Assembly (NCBI GenBank): GCA_030544235.1
Contig: CM060470.1
Location: 25,299,098 to 25,363,097 of the forward strand
Length of the DNA: 64,000 bases
Source of the DNA: Lepturacanthus savala
Lineage: Eukaryota > Chordata > Actinopteri > Scombriformes > Trichiuridae
Direction of reading: 5' to 3'
Below are positions 12,601 to 20,850 of the stretch, one piece after another. The position numbers and the translations under genes are program-made. Numbering within the stretch: the first letter of the stretch is position 1; every line of letters begins with the position of its first letter. Under the pieces are notes generated by a model that made no database searches, had not been told where the DNA came from, and worked only from the letters and a program-made list of their open reading frames with translations.

Positions 12601-13325
12601 AAATGAATCTCCATTCATTGTAGATGAAAAAACATATTTGTTGTTGGAATGAATGATGATGATAATAATGTTGGAACGAATGGACGAACGCACGAACGAA
12701 CGCGCACGCACACACACTTATATGACCAGCGCCGGACGATAGACAGCCCTAGTATGTGTTATGTTATGATGATGAGGTTATATGAAATAAAGAATTTTAA
12801 AACTTCCGGGCTTGAAGTGCGGGATGCATTGAAATGCTTTGACATCTTACCAAACAAAGTCAGTTTGAGTATTCTACTGCACTGGATTGCGAAGGAGAGG
12901 TCAGAGCTGTCAAAGATGGTGATGAGGTCATCATCTACAAAAAATAAAAAAGAGAGAGCAGATAAATATAAAAAAGGATGCCCTTATTAGAACTAGGACC
13001 AGGTCAACATAGAGCATGCTCATGTGACCAGTATCATCTGCACACTAGTTCATAAGGAACAACCTGGTAAGGGGAAAATTCAACACTGACACTTGAGAAT
13101 ATTTAGGACAGGAGAGACCTGAGCCAGTCGTCCCTACTCACCTTCATCCTTGTATTTGATGGTGACCTCGTCGTTACTCTGCAGCTTGCCTCTGAAGACA
13201 CGTTGCATCATCAGCACCAGCTCGTCATAAGTGATGTCTTCATTATGGATAGGGATGCGCCTGATGTCATCGCCCAACTGGGCTTTGATGATCAGCTTCC
13301 CGCTCAGGTCCAGCTGGCCGTTCAT
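1401..13325 (-). CDS. tfg: TFG (trafficking from ER to Golgi regulator), complete coding region, 7 coding exons
   Basis: Scaffold of ER exit sites that assembles into oligomers and organises COPII carriers between ER and ERGIC. Coding exons on the minus strand are 13325-13142, 12934-12851, 10383-10237, 9260-9093, 8905-8759, 2033-1941 and 1846-1401, all bounded by GT-AG sites; they sum to 1269 nt, or 422 residues plus stop (human about 400). Every coding intron is phase 1. The start MNGQLDLSGKL matches the vertebrate N terminus. A PB1 domain fills about residues 10-90, a coiled coil (LRRELIELRNKVNNLLDSL) about 97-123, followed by the SMSAFDPLKNQDE and RSGTPDSIASSSSA blocks and a Pro/Gln/Tyr-rich low-complexity C terminus ending YGQGYTQPGPGYR. 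The ATG at 13323-13325 is chosen because it gives the family N terminus; the frame is open upstream into the exon start but contains no earlier ATG. Residue length depends on a NAGNAG acceptor at the last exon. Assignment is very secure. Confidence 0.97.
1941..2033 (-). CDS. tfg: tfg coding exon 6 (QY-rich)
   Basis: Acceptor tgttcag before 2033, donor gtaagagt after 1941. The 93-nt exon encodes a Gln/Pro/Tyr/Gly-rich stretch beginning QVYQQYQAPGGYPPQQPG and ending YGMQYP, matching the MYQQYQ region of human TFG. Phase 1 at both ends. There is no open frame longer than the exon here, so it is found only by splicing logic. Confidence 0.9.
2300..2520 (+). repeat. dispersed repeat, copy 1
   Basis: Shares ordered blocks with 10700-10963: AATATGTCATTTTC at 2323-2336, a TGACGTCATG block near 2396, and CACTAAATAAAGC at 2495-2507. 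The same ordered blocks in the same orientation in another tfg intron mark a dispersed family. I recall similar teleost repeats but cannot name the family. Confidence 0.6.
3445..3482. repeat. imperfect 14-bp hairpin
   Basis: CTTACGGCGTGAGT at 3445-3458 pairs with ACTCACGGTGTAAG at 3469-3482 in 12 of 14 positions around a 10-nt loop. Located in tfg intron 6. Confidence 0.7.
6011..6394. mobile_element. Tc1/mariner-like MITE in tfg intron
   Basis: A TA dinucleotide bounds each end. The inverted ends share AAAAAAATAAGAGACCACTG (left near 6022, right complement near 6363-6383), about 30 bp in all with a few mismatches. The interior of about 300 bp has no transposase frame. TA target duplication and this TIR type indicate a non-autonomous Tc1-like element. 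Confidence 0.85.
8759..8905 (-). CDS. tfg: tfg coding exon 5
   Basis: Acceptor ctgtctgtag before 8905, donor gtgagata after 8759. The 147-nt exon encodes LPAVAPEERSGTPDSIASSS and then a Pro/Gln-rich segment ending GPPAGMD. Phase 1 at both ends. The intron that follows, down to 2034, is the largest in the gene at about 6.7 kb. Confidence 0.95.
9093..9260 (-). CDS. tfg: tfg coding exon 4
   Basis: Acceptor tttccag before 9260, donor gtatca after 9093. The 168-nt exon encodes SVDGREGKVVTAETTMKQVT, then the conserved SMSAFDPLKNQDEVSKNVIS block and AFGLSEDQHP. Phase 1 at both ends. The SAFDPLKNQDE block is diagnostic for TFG. Confidence 0.95.
9261..10236 (-). other. tfg intron between coding exons 3 and 4
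   Basis: Non-coding, 976 bp. Apart from the A34 run I see no additional feature in it. Confidence 0.8.
9596..9629. repeat. poly(A) run of 34
   Basis: Uninterrupted A34 on the plus strand in the intron just upstream (in transcript sense) of tfg coding exon 4. On the transcribed strand it is a T tract more than 300 nt from the acceptor. Confidence 0.9.
10237..10383 (-). CDS. tfg: tfg coding exon 3 (coiled coil)
   Basis: Acceptor cctgcag before 10383, donor gtaaac after 10237. The 147-nt exon encodes VNGQPRPLESSQVKHLRREL and the coiled-coil segment up to LEPPTEPGLAATAPDS. The coiled coil drives TFG oligomerisation. Phase 1 at both ends. Confidence 0.95.
10384..12850 (-). other. tfg intron between coding exons 2 and 3
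   Basis: Non-coding, about 2.5 kb. It holds the second copy of the dispersed repeat and a TCTAGAGCTCTAGA palindrome at about 10671-10684. The open frames at 11409-11957 on both strands overlap each other and show no family features. Confidence 0.8.
10700..10963 (+). repeat. dispersed repeat, copy 2
   Basis: Counterpart of 2300-2520, with AATATGTCATTTTC at 10712-10725, a TTATGACGTAG block near 10780 and CACTGAATAAAGC at 10938-10950. It also carries a CCGCTAGGGGGGCTC block missing from copy 1. It lies in tfg intron 3 and reads in the same direction as copy 1. Confidence 0.6.
12851..12934 (-). CDS. tfg: tfg coding exon 2 (end of PB1 domain)
   Basis: Acceptor ttttttgtag before 12934, donor gtaagatg after 12851. 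The 84-nt exon encodes the second PB1 segment (DDLITIFDSSDLSFAIQ, then CSRILKLTLF), matching human TFG almost residue for residue. It is phase 1 at both ends, 28 codons in length, so its skipping would keep frame but destroy PB1. Confidence 0.95.
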
Positions 13326-13355
13326 TGTGCCGTCTGACCTCTTCTGCTCCAACCA
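13142..13355 (-). CDS. tfg: tfg exon 2: 5' UTR tail plus first coding exon (coding 13142-13325)
   Basis: The acceptor reads ctcttaag before 13355 and the donor is GAAG followed by gtgagt at 13141. Thirty bases of 5' UTR precede the ATG at 13323-13325. It encodes residues 1-61, the first two thirds of the PB1 domain, including KLIIKAQLGDDIRRIPIHNE. It ends in phase 1 in the DED acidic stretch (KYKDED), part of the PB1 acidic surface. Confidence 0.95.
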
Positions 13356-15424
13356 CTTAAGAGGGTCAGGGAGGAAGCAGTTTCAAAAATAATCAATTAA
13401 ACATGGAGCCTGTTGTCCCAGTTTTGTGTTTCTCTTTTTCTATGTCCACTCAGGGGTACTTCAAATACACAATACTTTCCCGCATACACATTATTTCAAC
13501 TTTTACTTATGACAAACTAGATGGTCTATGTATAATATGGATAAGATGCAGGCTAATTATAGCATTGGTTGGCTAAATAAAGTCTTTTAACAATCACAAA
13601 TAGTAATTGCAGATATTTCTGTAACCTCTATGAGGGGTTAATCCTAAATGCCAGCAACATGCTACACCACTAGGGCTGCAACATTCTGCTAAAAAAATCA
13701 TGATTTTTCTCAGGATTGAAATATCTTAATTGTTCACAATAGATCTTTTTAACTGCAGCCATATTAATGAAATAGTAGGTAAACACAAAGTTACCAATGA
13801 TACTAAGGTTTATTCAGGTTAAACAGAGTCAGGGTGCTACTTATGTGTGTGTTGGCTCAATGGGAAAGCCTCTTAATTTTTGAAAACTACAGTATTATTT
13901 AAAATGGTCAGAAAAACTTCACTTTCAATAGTTTTCTTAAGACGTACAACAGGGAAGTTGGAATCTTTAAATAAAGGGATTTTATGAAACACATGTCTTT
14001 AATATCATCACAGCAAATAAAAACAACAAAATGCACTCAAACCATAGCAGTACAACTGAGGCCTCAGGTAGGAACAGATCTGTGCATCACTGATTTGATT
14101 AAGATGTGGTTACATGTACTATTGGGTTATAATGAAATTAGCAATTGATCTTGACTATAACTGGGTTTAATTGTCTTGCTTGAGGGCACCTTGGCCATTA
14201 CAAACAGAGGGCAAGTTCCAGTTATTTTCAGAGGCAGGTAAAAGGATTTGATTTGAAAATAATCTTTTCCAAACAATCAGACTATCTATCAGTGACAGTG
14301 TTTATTTAAGACAATTTATGATGATTATAATCTCTGCCACAATAAGAGGAGAATACAATCAAGGCTAGGCCTCAGCAGTTACAATGCCATGCAGTTTCAC
14401 TTTATCTTCAGAGTCTAAAGGTCAAGCGTCACCAAGATATGTGGCATTCTTACAGACTTTGACCCAAAATATGCTACTATGTTGTATGGCTTTTTAATTA
14501 ATGGGATCATACATGAGACACGATGTATGTCGTTATGTGACATTAAGAATTGTAACTTGTATCTTATACAGTTAATCGCTGATGTCAATGGCGTATCAGT
14601 ATCTCTACCTGATCGCGTGCAGTCACCAGTTGGATTGACTGTGCCAATATTAGTGAATTTAATCCCAGAGATGGTCTGGCTTTGTCTGTCTTGACCAGAT
14701 GAATAATTGGCTGGATGCTAAGGATTGTACGGTAGCTAACGTTTAGCAGAGCAAATACACTAACTAGTTGACTTGTTTGACTGAGATTCGCTCATCAAAG
14801 TATAAATTATTAAACTGTAAACACACGTTTAGTGCAAATGTTTCCCACGCCAGTGACCGCTTCACGTTATTACAATGCTAAATCGCAGAGTCATCTGTCA
14901 GTGGCGCACATACTTTCTATGAGTTTGCTGCAGTTTCACTGCAGTGTCAACGATGACAATAGAAAGTATTCATAATGCATTAAGTAAATGAGCAGTGTAA
15001 CGGAGTTAATATTCCACTGTAAAACGTTTGTTCAGTACAAACTGATCTGTCTCAATTTCACTTCGTTGTGAGCAGCGAACAGAAAAAGGTTTAGCTAACT
15101 TTGTAATAGCTAACTATTATAAAGAAACATTTACATCTACGTGATGCCAGGACTATCACGTTTTAAAATAGCAACCCAACATCACCACCTCCCTCAATTC
15201 AGAAGAATTAAACGAGCCGTGATATGGTTCGATTTGTAGATGACTTCCTACGAATCGCACCCAACACCTGTTTGTGTGAGCTAGCGCAACGTTAGCCGGC
15301 TAACGCTAACTAGCTAGCTTTTTAGCTAGCCACATACAGTCAATCAATGATTGCCAAAAAACTGTTGTCTGGTTAAAAATACATTATAATAAGGTTCAAC
15401 ACCAAACTAACTAAAGCCTCTCAC
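13356..15424 (-). other. tfg intron 1
   Basis: Non-coding, 2.07 kb, between the 5' UTR exon and the ATG exon. The part nearest the promoter (14.73-15.33 kb) is rich in AGCTAAC/GTTAGC words, including the perfect 14-bp palindrome GTTAGCCGGCTAAC at 15291-15304. Confidence 0.75.
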
Positions 15425-15540
15425 CTGTATCCGACGACTTGACCACGCTGTATTTCACAGATTCCCCCCAAACTGTGAAAATCAAATCAGTCAGATAGCC
15501 TAGCTAGACCCGGCTGCAGGCATCAGGAAGTGTCCTCTCG
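15425..15540 (-). other. tfg: tfg non-coding first exon (5' UTR)
   Basis: A strong donor (GATACAG followed by gtgagag) lies at 15425/15424 and pairs in orientation with the acceptor at 13356. The upstream end is not determined; about 15540 is an estimate based on the NRF1-like site just upstream. Non-coding exon 1 is usual in TFG genes. Confidence 0.6.
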
Positions 15541-16467
15541 ACTGTCAACGTCACCCAGTACGTGGCATTCACTGCGCGCATGCGCACAACGTCCGGCACA
15601 AAGTGCATCGTGATTACAGCTTGTGATTCATTTGTCAAACAGGAACAAATATCAAACATGTATCCCAAAATAGTTCAAGAGCAAAAACATATGTTTTTAT
15701 TCCATTCACATTACGTACTTTTAGCCACACACACACACACTGGCTTTCTGTTGCTAAAGGAAAATACCTGAAAACATAACAATAAAGGTAATTATCTTGA
15801 CACCACCTTGGATAAGATCAGTAAATAAAAGTAATTTACAATAAATAAAGCAAGGTATTAAGAAAAGAAAAAAAATCAGGGATGTTTTTTCTGATGTTCT
15901 ATTTTGCCCCATCATCTCACAACCCTTTGGACTAATCCGACGATTTTAGATGCATCTAAAAACATGTTTGAGATAGATTTAACAATGAAGGAGACTATAT
16001 CAGAATATCTGCAGCACAGGCAAACCTGCTTCCTTTAATAAATACAGTAAGCAAAATATACATGTCGGAAAAATTCATGCTGTCACTGTTCTGTAAGTAT
16101 GAACACCTCGACACCTGTTCAATCATGGTGACATTATTTAGGAGATGTCCTGGTCCTAGATGAACTTTCAGCAAGGTGAAAAGCAGAAGCCCAGACTGTG
16201 ACCAGGGTGCAAAGTGGTTGAATGTCCTGTTTGTAAATGCTGCTCCTTATTGTGTGAGCTAGACATTTATCATCAGTTTTAAATGTAGGAAAAGAACCTC
16301 AAGATTCCTGCATGAATCTGACATCTTGCTCTGTTTTACTAAGGTAAGATTAAGGTATGATGTTTCATAATAAATGATGACTGAATAGGACACAATTAAG
16401 ACTCAAAAATCATGTATAAATGAAAATAAAAACACAGTTTTGCCCAGTCACAGCTTTCTTTCCTCTA
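15541..16467 (-). other. jagn1 3' UTR and short jagn1-tfg intergenic gap
   Basis: Possible jagn1 poly(A) signals on the minus strand are ATTAAA at 16034-16039 and AATAAA at 15696-15701. If the second is used, the jagn1 transcript ends within about 150 bp of the tfg promoter. No coding signal. Confidence 0.5.
15576..15585. promoter_or_regulatory. NRF1-type palindrome at the tfg promoter
   Basis: GCGCATGCGC, the core of the nuclear respiratory factor 1 motif, sits about 150 bp upstream of the tfg exon 1 donor. No TATA box is apparent, consistent with a housekeeping promoter. The same core occurs at the jagn1 promoter (17893-17904). Confidence 0.6.
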
Positions 16468-16930
16468 TTATTTCTTCTTCTTTTCCTGAGTGGCATCGAA
16501 CCATGAGTCTAAAAGCTTCTTCATGTAATATAACTGCCATGTGTGCACTTGTACAGCAACCACCATGACTAGGTACATAACGGTCACTGCGGAGAAGCCA
16601 AAGATGAAGCGGTAGGCCTTTCCATGGCGGTAGAGCTGCTGTGCTACAGGAAACATCTCCATTCCACCGTAAATAAGAGGGGCCACAGAGAACAGACCTG
16701 CACTAATCATGGATAAGACCAGGTAGCTGATATTGTTCTTGGGAAGTGACAGGCTGCTGAAGAGCAGAGGGAAGGCGCTGAGCAGGTAGGGGTACTCCCA
16801 CTGGTACGGCATGGACACAGTGTCATGTGACACCAAGTTTAAGTGGCTGACCATCATTTGTGCAGCCACCAGGAGCCAGATCAGAAGATGGACAATGTTT
16901 AACTTCCGCACCTCTGACTTCAAAGAAGCA
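16468..16930 (-). CDS. jagn1: jagn1 terminal coding exon
   Basis: Acceptor tgtctttgcag before 16930, reading SASLKSEVRKLNIVHLLIWL onward to the TAA at 16468-16470. All four membrane segments are here. A same-frame TTG at 16921-16923 is not the start. Confidence 0.95.
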
Positions 16931-17110
16931 CTGCAAAGACAAATAACAGACAGTCAAGGTAACGCAGAGATTCTTGAATATATTAACATTTATATCTAAT
17001 ATCAAAAATAGAGTGACTTGCCTCATTTGGTAATTTTGGGTCACCTTTTCTCTGTTTTTAAAGTCACCTCCATTGGTGCCAACAGCTTTGGGGCCAACAC
17101 GTGATGTCAT
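16468..17110 (-). CDS. jagn1: JAGN1 (jagunal homolog 1), complete, 2 coding exons
   Basis: ER multi-pass membrane protein of the early secretory pathway; in mammals it is needed for neutrophil granule protein secretion and glycosylation. Coding exons 17110-17022 and 16930-16468 sum to 552 nt, 183 residues plus stop, identical to the human length. The N terminus MTSRVGPKAVGTNGGDFKNR and the blocks MPYQWEYPYLLS, NNISYLVLSMIS, APLIYGGMEMFP and QQLYRHGKAYRF are diagnostic. Four hydrophobic segments sit at about residues 42-60, 77-93, 98-118 and 138-160. The C terminus QEKKKK satisfies the cytosolic KKxx ER-retrieval rule. The intron between the exons is 91 bp with a GC donor (GAG followed by gcaagt) and a normal ttgcag acceptor; the only nearby GT alternative would break the frame. 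Fish may carry more than one jagn1 copy; which one this is cannot be told here. Confidence 0.97.
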
Positions 17111-17122
17111 GTTGAGAGAAAC
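17022..17122 (-). CDS. jagn1: jagn1 exon with start codon (coding 17022-17110)
   Basis: Acceptor tatcagtag before 17122, then 12 nt of 5' UTR and the ATG at 17108-17110. It encodes residues 1-29 plus two bases of S30. The donor is GC: ATGAG followed by gcaagtcac, a strong match to the GC-type donor consensus AG/GCAAGT. Confidence 0.93.
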
Positions 17123-17805
17123 CTACTGATACACAAAATAAATTGTATTCCAGGAAAAAAAAATGCCCTTTGACTGCAACCTATAATTATTTAATGATCT
17201 ATTTATCAACTGATTATTTTGGGTTTGTAAAATGTCAAATAGTACAAAATAATACTCCTGAGAACCACTGCTGTCATGTCTACAAATTGCTTATTTTGTC
17301 TAAACCATGCAAAATCTAAAGATACTACAGATATTGAAAGATGCTCAGATGCTTAATTCACTTCATATATGACAAAATAAAAGCTCACAAGTTGGAAGTA
17401 TGTAATTTGGCACTTTTGTCATATGATTGCCATAACTTTTGATACAAATAATGTGTTAAATGATTTATAGGTTAATGCAGTATTAGTTTCAACTCTAGGC
17501 ACACAGCTGCTAATGAAGCTTGCTCAAGTATCAGATGATGCTATCAGAAGGAAGAAATATCAATGTAATATTTTTATACTAAATTGCTAATAGCTACTGA
17601 ATTTGAATATGGGTAATTTAATTCAGATGAGTTGACTGCCGATTTGAGACATCTTAGCCGCTGCTGCTAATGTTAGCTCACCTAATTCACCCTTATTATT
17701 TTTGGCATCTACTAACCTATAAAGTCATTTAACCGTTTCTTTATCATCATTCCCACTGGAGTGTGACGCCTCCACATTAAGAATCATCTTACTAACAATG
17801 CTTAC
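17123..17805 (-). other. jagn1 intron 1
   Basis: Non-coding, 683 bp, AT-rich. I see nothing further in it. Confidence 0.6.
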
Positions 17806-17880
17806 CGCTGCGTATTTCCGTATTTGTCGTCAAGCTCGTTGTTTAAAATAGCTCTAACAAAAGATGGGATGAATGGATGT
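17806..17880 (-). other. jagn1: jagn1 non-coding first exon
   Basis: The donor CAGCG followed by gtaagcat lies at 17806/17805 and pairs with the acceptor at 17123. The transcript start is estimated just below the NRF1 palindrome; about 17880 is a guess. Confidence 0.55.
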
Positions 17881-17892
17881 TGCGAACAGCTG

Positions 17893-17904
17893 TGCGCATG
17901 CGCA
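17893..17904. promoter_or_regulatory. NRF1 palindrome at the jagn1 promoter
   Basis: TGCGCATGCGCA is a perfect 12-bp palindrome matching the NRF1 consensus, located about 90 bp upstream of the jagn1 exon 1 donor. No TATA box was seen. Confidence 0.7.
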
Positions 17905-17909
17905 CGAGC

Positions 17910-18810
17910 CCCGGTTTTTAAAGCCCCTCCCCCCACCGCAGCATCAGCACCTGTCCTCCAACACACAGCTGTGATCATGACGCCCATTCACACAATTCTG
18001 ATGCAGGCTGAAAATTGTTGATTTAAACCTTGCTGCTTTGATAATTATTGATTTATTTTTATTGATTTATTTGATATTTATTGGCTCAAAGTTAAGAAAA
18101 AGGTTTTTAGAACATATAATAATAATAATAATTCCTAGTATTTTGAAATTACCCAGTAAATCTGAGGCAGAGTAATGTTTTTACAGGGAAAGAAAGGGTT
18201 AAAGTGTTAATAAGGGCCATTACCATTATATATATATATATATATATCTTTTTCAATGTCATATGCACAATATCTTAATAAAAATACATCTGTGAACTTT
18301 TAAAGCTAAAGTTTATAGCACTGGGTCAGAATAACAGGGTATGGAGTATGTTAATTCATGCTGCATGTCAGATTATGGCTTGTACATAGGCCTATATTCA
18401 CAAACGATATTTCAATTAATTAGTACACACCCTTTGACATATAGGCTGCAGTAAGAAACTGGGGGCTTTTTGCCTGGTTGGTAATACAGCCTTGTCTGTG
18501 GAAGATGTTTTCTCTGACATAAATTATACAGCACAAGCTGATAAAGGGAAGGCTAAGATGCACAGTAAAAGTTATTAAAATTTAATCACATTATACAACT
18601 AAGCTCTCCACTCCACTGCACAAACCACAACCAAGAAACCTTTACAGGATGATATCATATTTCACTGGAAGTACCAGTAGGAGTTTCCTGACAATGAGCT
18701 CCTGCAGCGATTATAATCAAGTAGTTTTCTGTTAATACCAGAATCAGTCAAATGGGTTTGATTTGTATTCTGTGAGTTTAGAAAGACCAAATGTCAATGT
18801 TTTAATTAAC
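17910..18810. other. jagn1-col8a1 intergenic region
   Basis: AT-rich non-coding sequence with a TA microsatellite at about 18227-18247. Nothing else recognisable. Confidence 0.6.
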
Positions 18811-18814
18811 AAAT

Positions 18815-20850
18815 TTTATTTAGAAAAAAACAACATAGACAACAATAACACATGTGAAACATTAAGACATAGGTTCTTTGGTTACACTGACAATATTAGC
18901 ACCATGGTTAAAAGGATAAATACATACTTATTTTCCTTTAAAAGATTCCATGCTAAAAAAAAGTCTTTTCATACAGTCAAAACAATAAATTATTGACATA
19001 ATTGTTGTGTGAATGGAGGCAACATTTTGTATCCATTTTAAAGGCAAATTTAGTTTATATTCTCCACAAATCTGCCAGCAAGACATCCTAATAAAACAAA
19101 CCCAGAATGCTGTGAAACCGTTATTACAGACACAAGTAAAAATGTAACATATGCTTCTAATTTAAAATCTTGTCTTACATAAACAGTAATGGGATATAAT
19201 CAGCACACAGTAAGAATACAGGTAACAAGTTACCCCGGAAATGGTTTTAGTGTTTTTTGAAATAAACAACAATCAAAATGGAGATTTGGTTGTTTTCTTC
19301 AAACAGCAGGAGAATGTATTGTAGTAACAACTGTTCATCTGTACATATTCACAGGGAGGCTCTGTGCTTTCTGATGAGTGTCAGTTCTACTTGTATAATA
19401 CAACAGATGAATTAGTCAAGGAGTAATGCTATACATTCATGTGGTGTAATGTTTAATGCAGTATTAGGAGTGGTTTTCACAATGCTGAGAAAAAAATGGT
19501 TGTGGTTGTTTGGCTCTTTTTTTTTTTACATAAAAGGTTTCTTTACAGCACTTTTAAACCCATAAACCTGTGCAGCTGACTTACCCATTGTATTCATGTG
19601 TTAAAATCCCCTGCAGTCTCACAGCTAGCGGGAGCAGGCCTAAGCAAGCACTAAGACACAATTAACATAACATTCTTACTCTTTGATTCTTACTCACAGG
19701 AGCAATTGTCAGTCAGCAACACACTTGTTAAGGCAATATTTCATGTGATTATCTAATTGTATTATTTAATTGTAATTTTATGTAATAATTGCACCATCCT
19801 GGGTCAATTAACAGTCAAACACAAATAACCGATATATGTAGTAACATCACCCACTTTCATATTGCCCTTTATATCCTTCCTTTTTATTATTTTGTCAACG
19901 TAATTCAAATATCAATGTAAATTGTGCGCATCATGGATTTAAAAACTTGACTGTCTTTTGACGTTGAGTCACTCCCCCCTTTCCTTCTCATACATATAAA
20001 TGTATAACATTTAATTGAAGTTCTTAGTTTAGGTGTTGTTCATCTGGAATTATTGTTCTTGTGATATAATTGACATAATTCTGGTAAAAAGATAAATACT
20101 TTTTTTCCCACGGTAATCCACTAGGGATTAATCAGAATCAGAAATTATCTATATTCAACCATGATTGTATCAAAAATTAACAATTTCTCCAAATTCAGGC
20201 TCCATTCTCAGGCTACATAACCTGAACATTATTTCTTCTCAAAAATGTACGAACACTAACAATACCAACTTTTAGTGATCTGTGTTTTCATTCCTATTTT
20301 ACATTCTTACCACTATCAATCAAGACAAAAATTGTATTTACACAAAGGTATTCATGAAAAAATATAAATTTCCTACCAAAGTGAATATGTCTTCATGTTT
20401 TCTGTTGTATTTCACATTCTTCACCACATGGGGTAGCTGCCAGTTTTGAAATGAGGAGCAGGGACACCGTTGCCACAGTTTTACTGGAACTGTACTGTCT
20501 GTTTTATCTCATTTTCCCTTCATGTTTTAATACATACTGTAAATTAAACTCTTATTTTTTGTGACAAGTCATGAAAAATAACTAATATTGAGGTTGACTT
20601 TTAATGCCTTTACATACATTATTATTATTTTTTAATCTCCAATGCTGTGACAAGTTGCACAGGGCTATATGGCTCTACAGTATAAAAATGCTGTATATGA
20701 AACATCATATTTTAGATTTTCCTTGAGATATTTATCCTGTCCTCTCATCTTTACTGACCAGATTAACAGATAATTGACTTTACAATAATCCCGTTTTATA
20801 ACACACATAAATGTGGTCTCATTCGCACTCTGCTCTGACTACAGCCTCAC
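18815..20850 (-). other. col8a1 3' UTR (extent uncertain)
   Basis: AT-rich non-coding sequence after the stop at 20851. Candidate minus-strand AATAAA signals are at 19883-19888 and 18815-18820, giving UTRs of about 1.0 or 2.0 kb. Which is used cannot be decided from sequence. Confidence 0.4.

Noticed and set aside
13323..13352. Earlier tfg start at 13352
   Set aside because: The codon there is TTG, not ATG; the conserved MNGQ start is at 13325.
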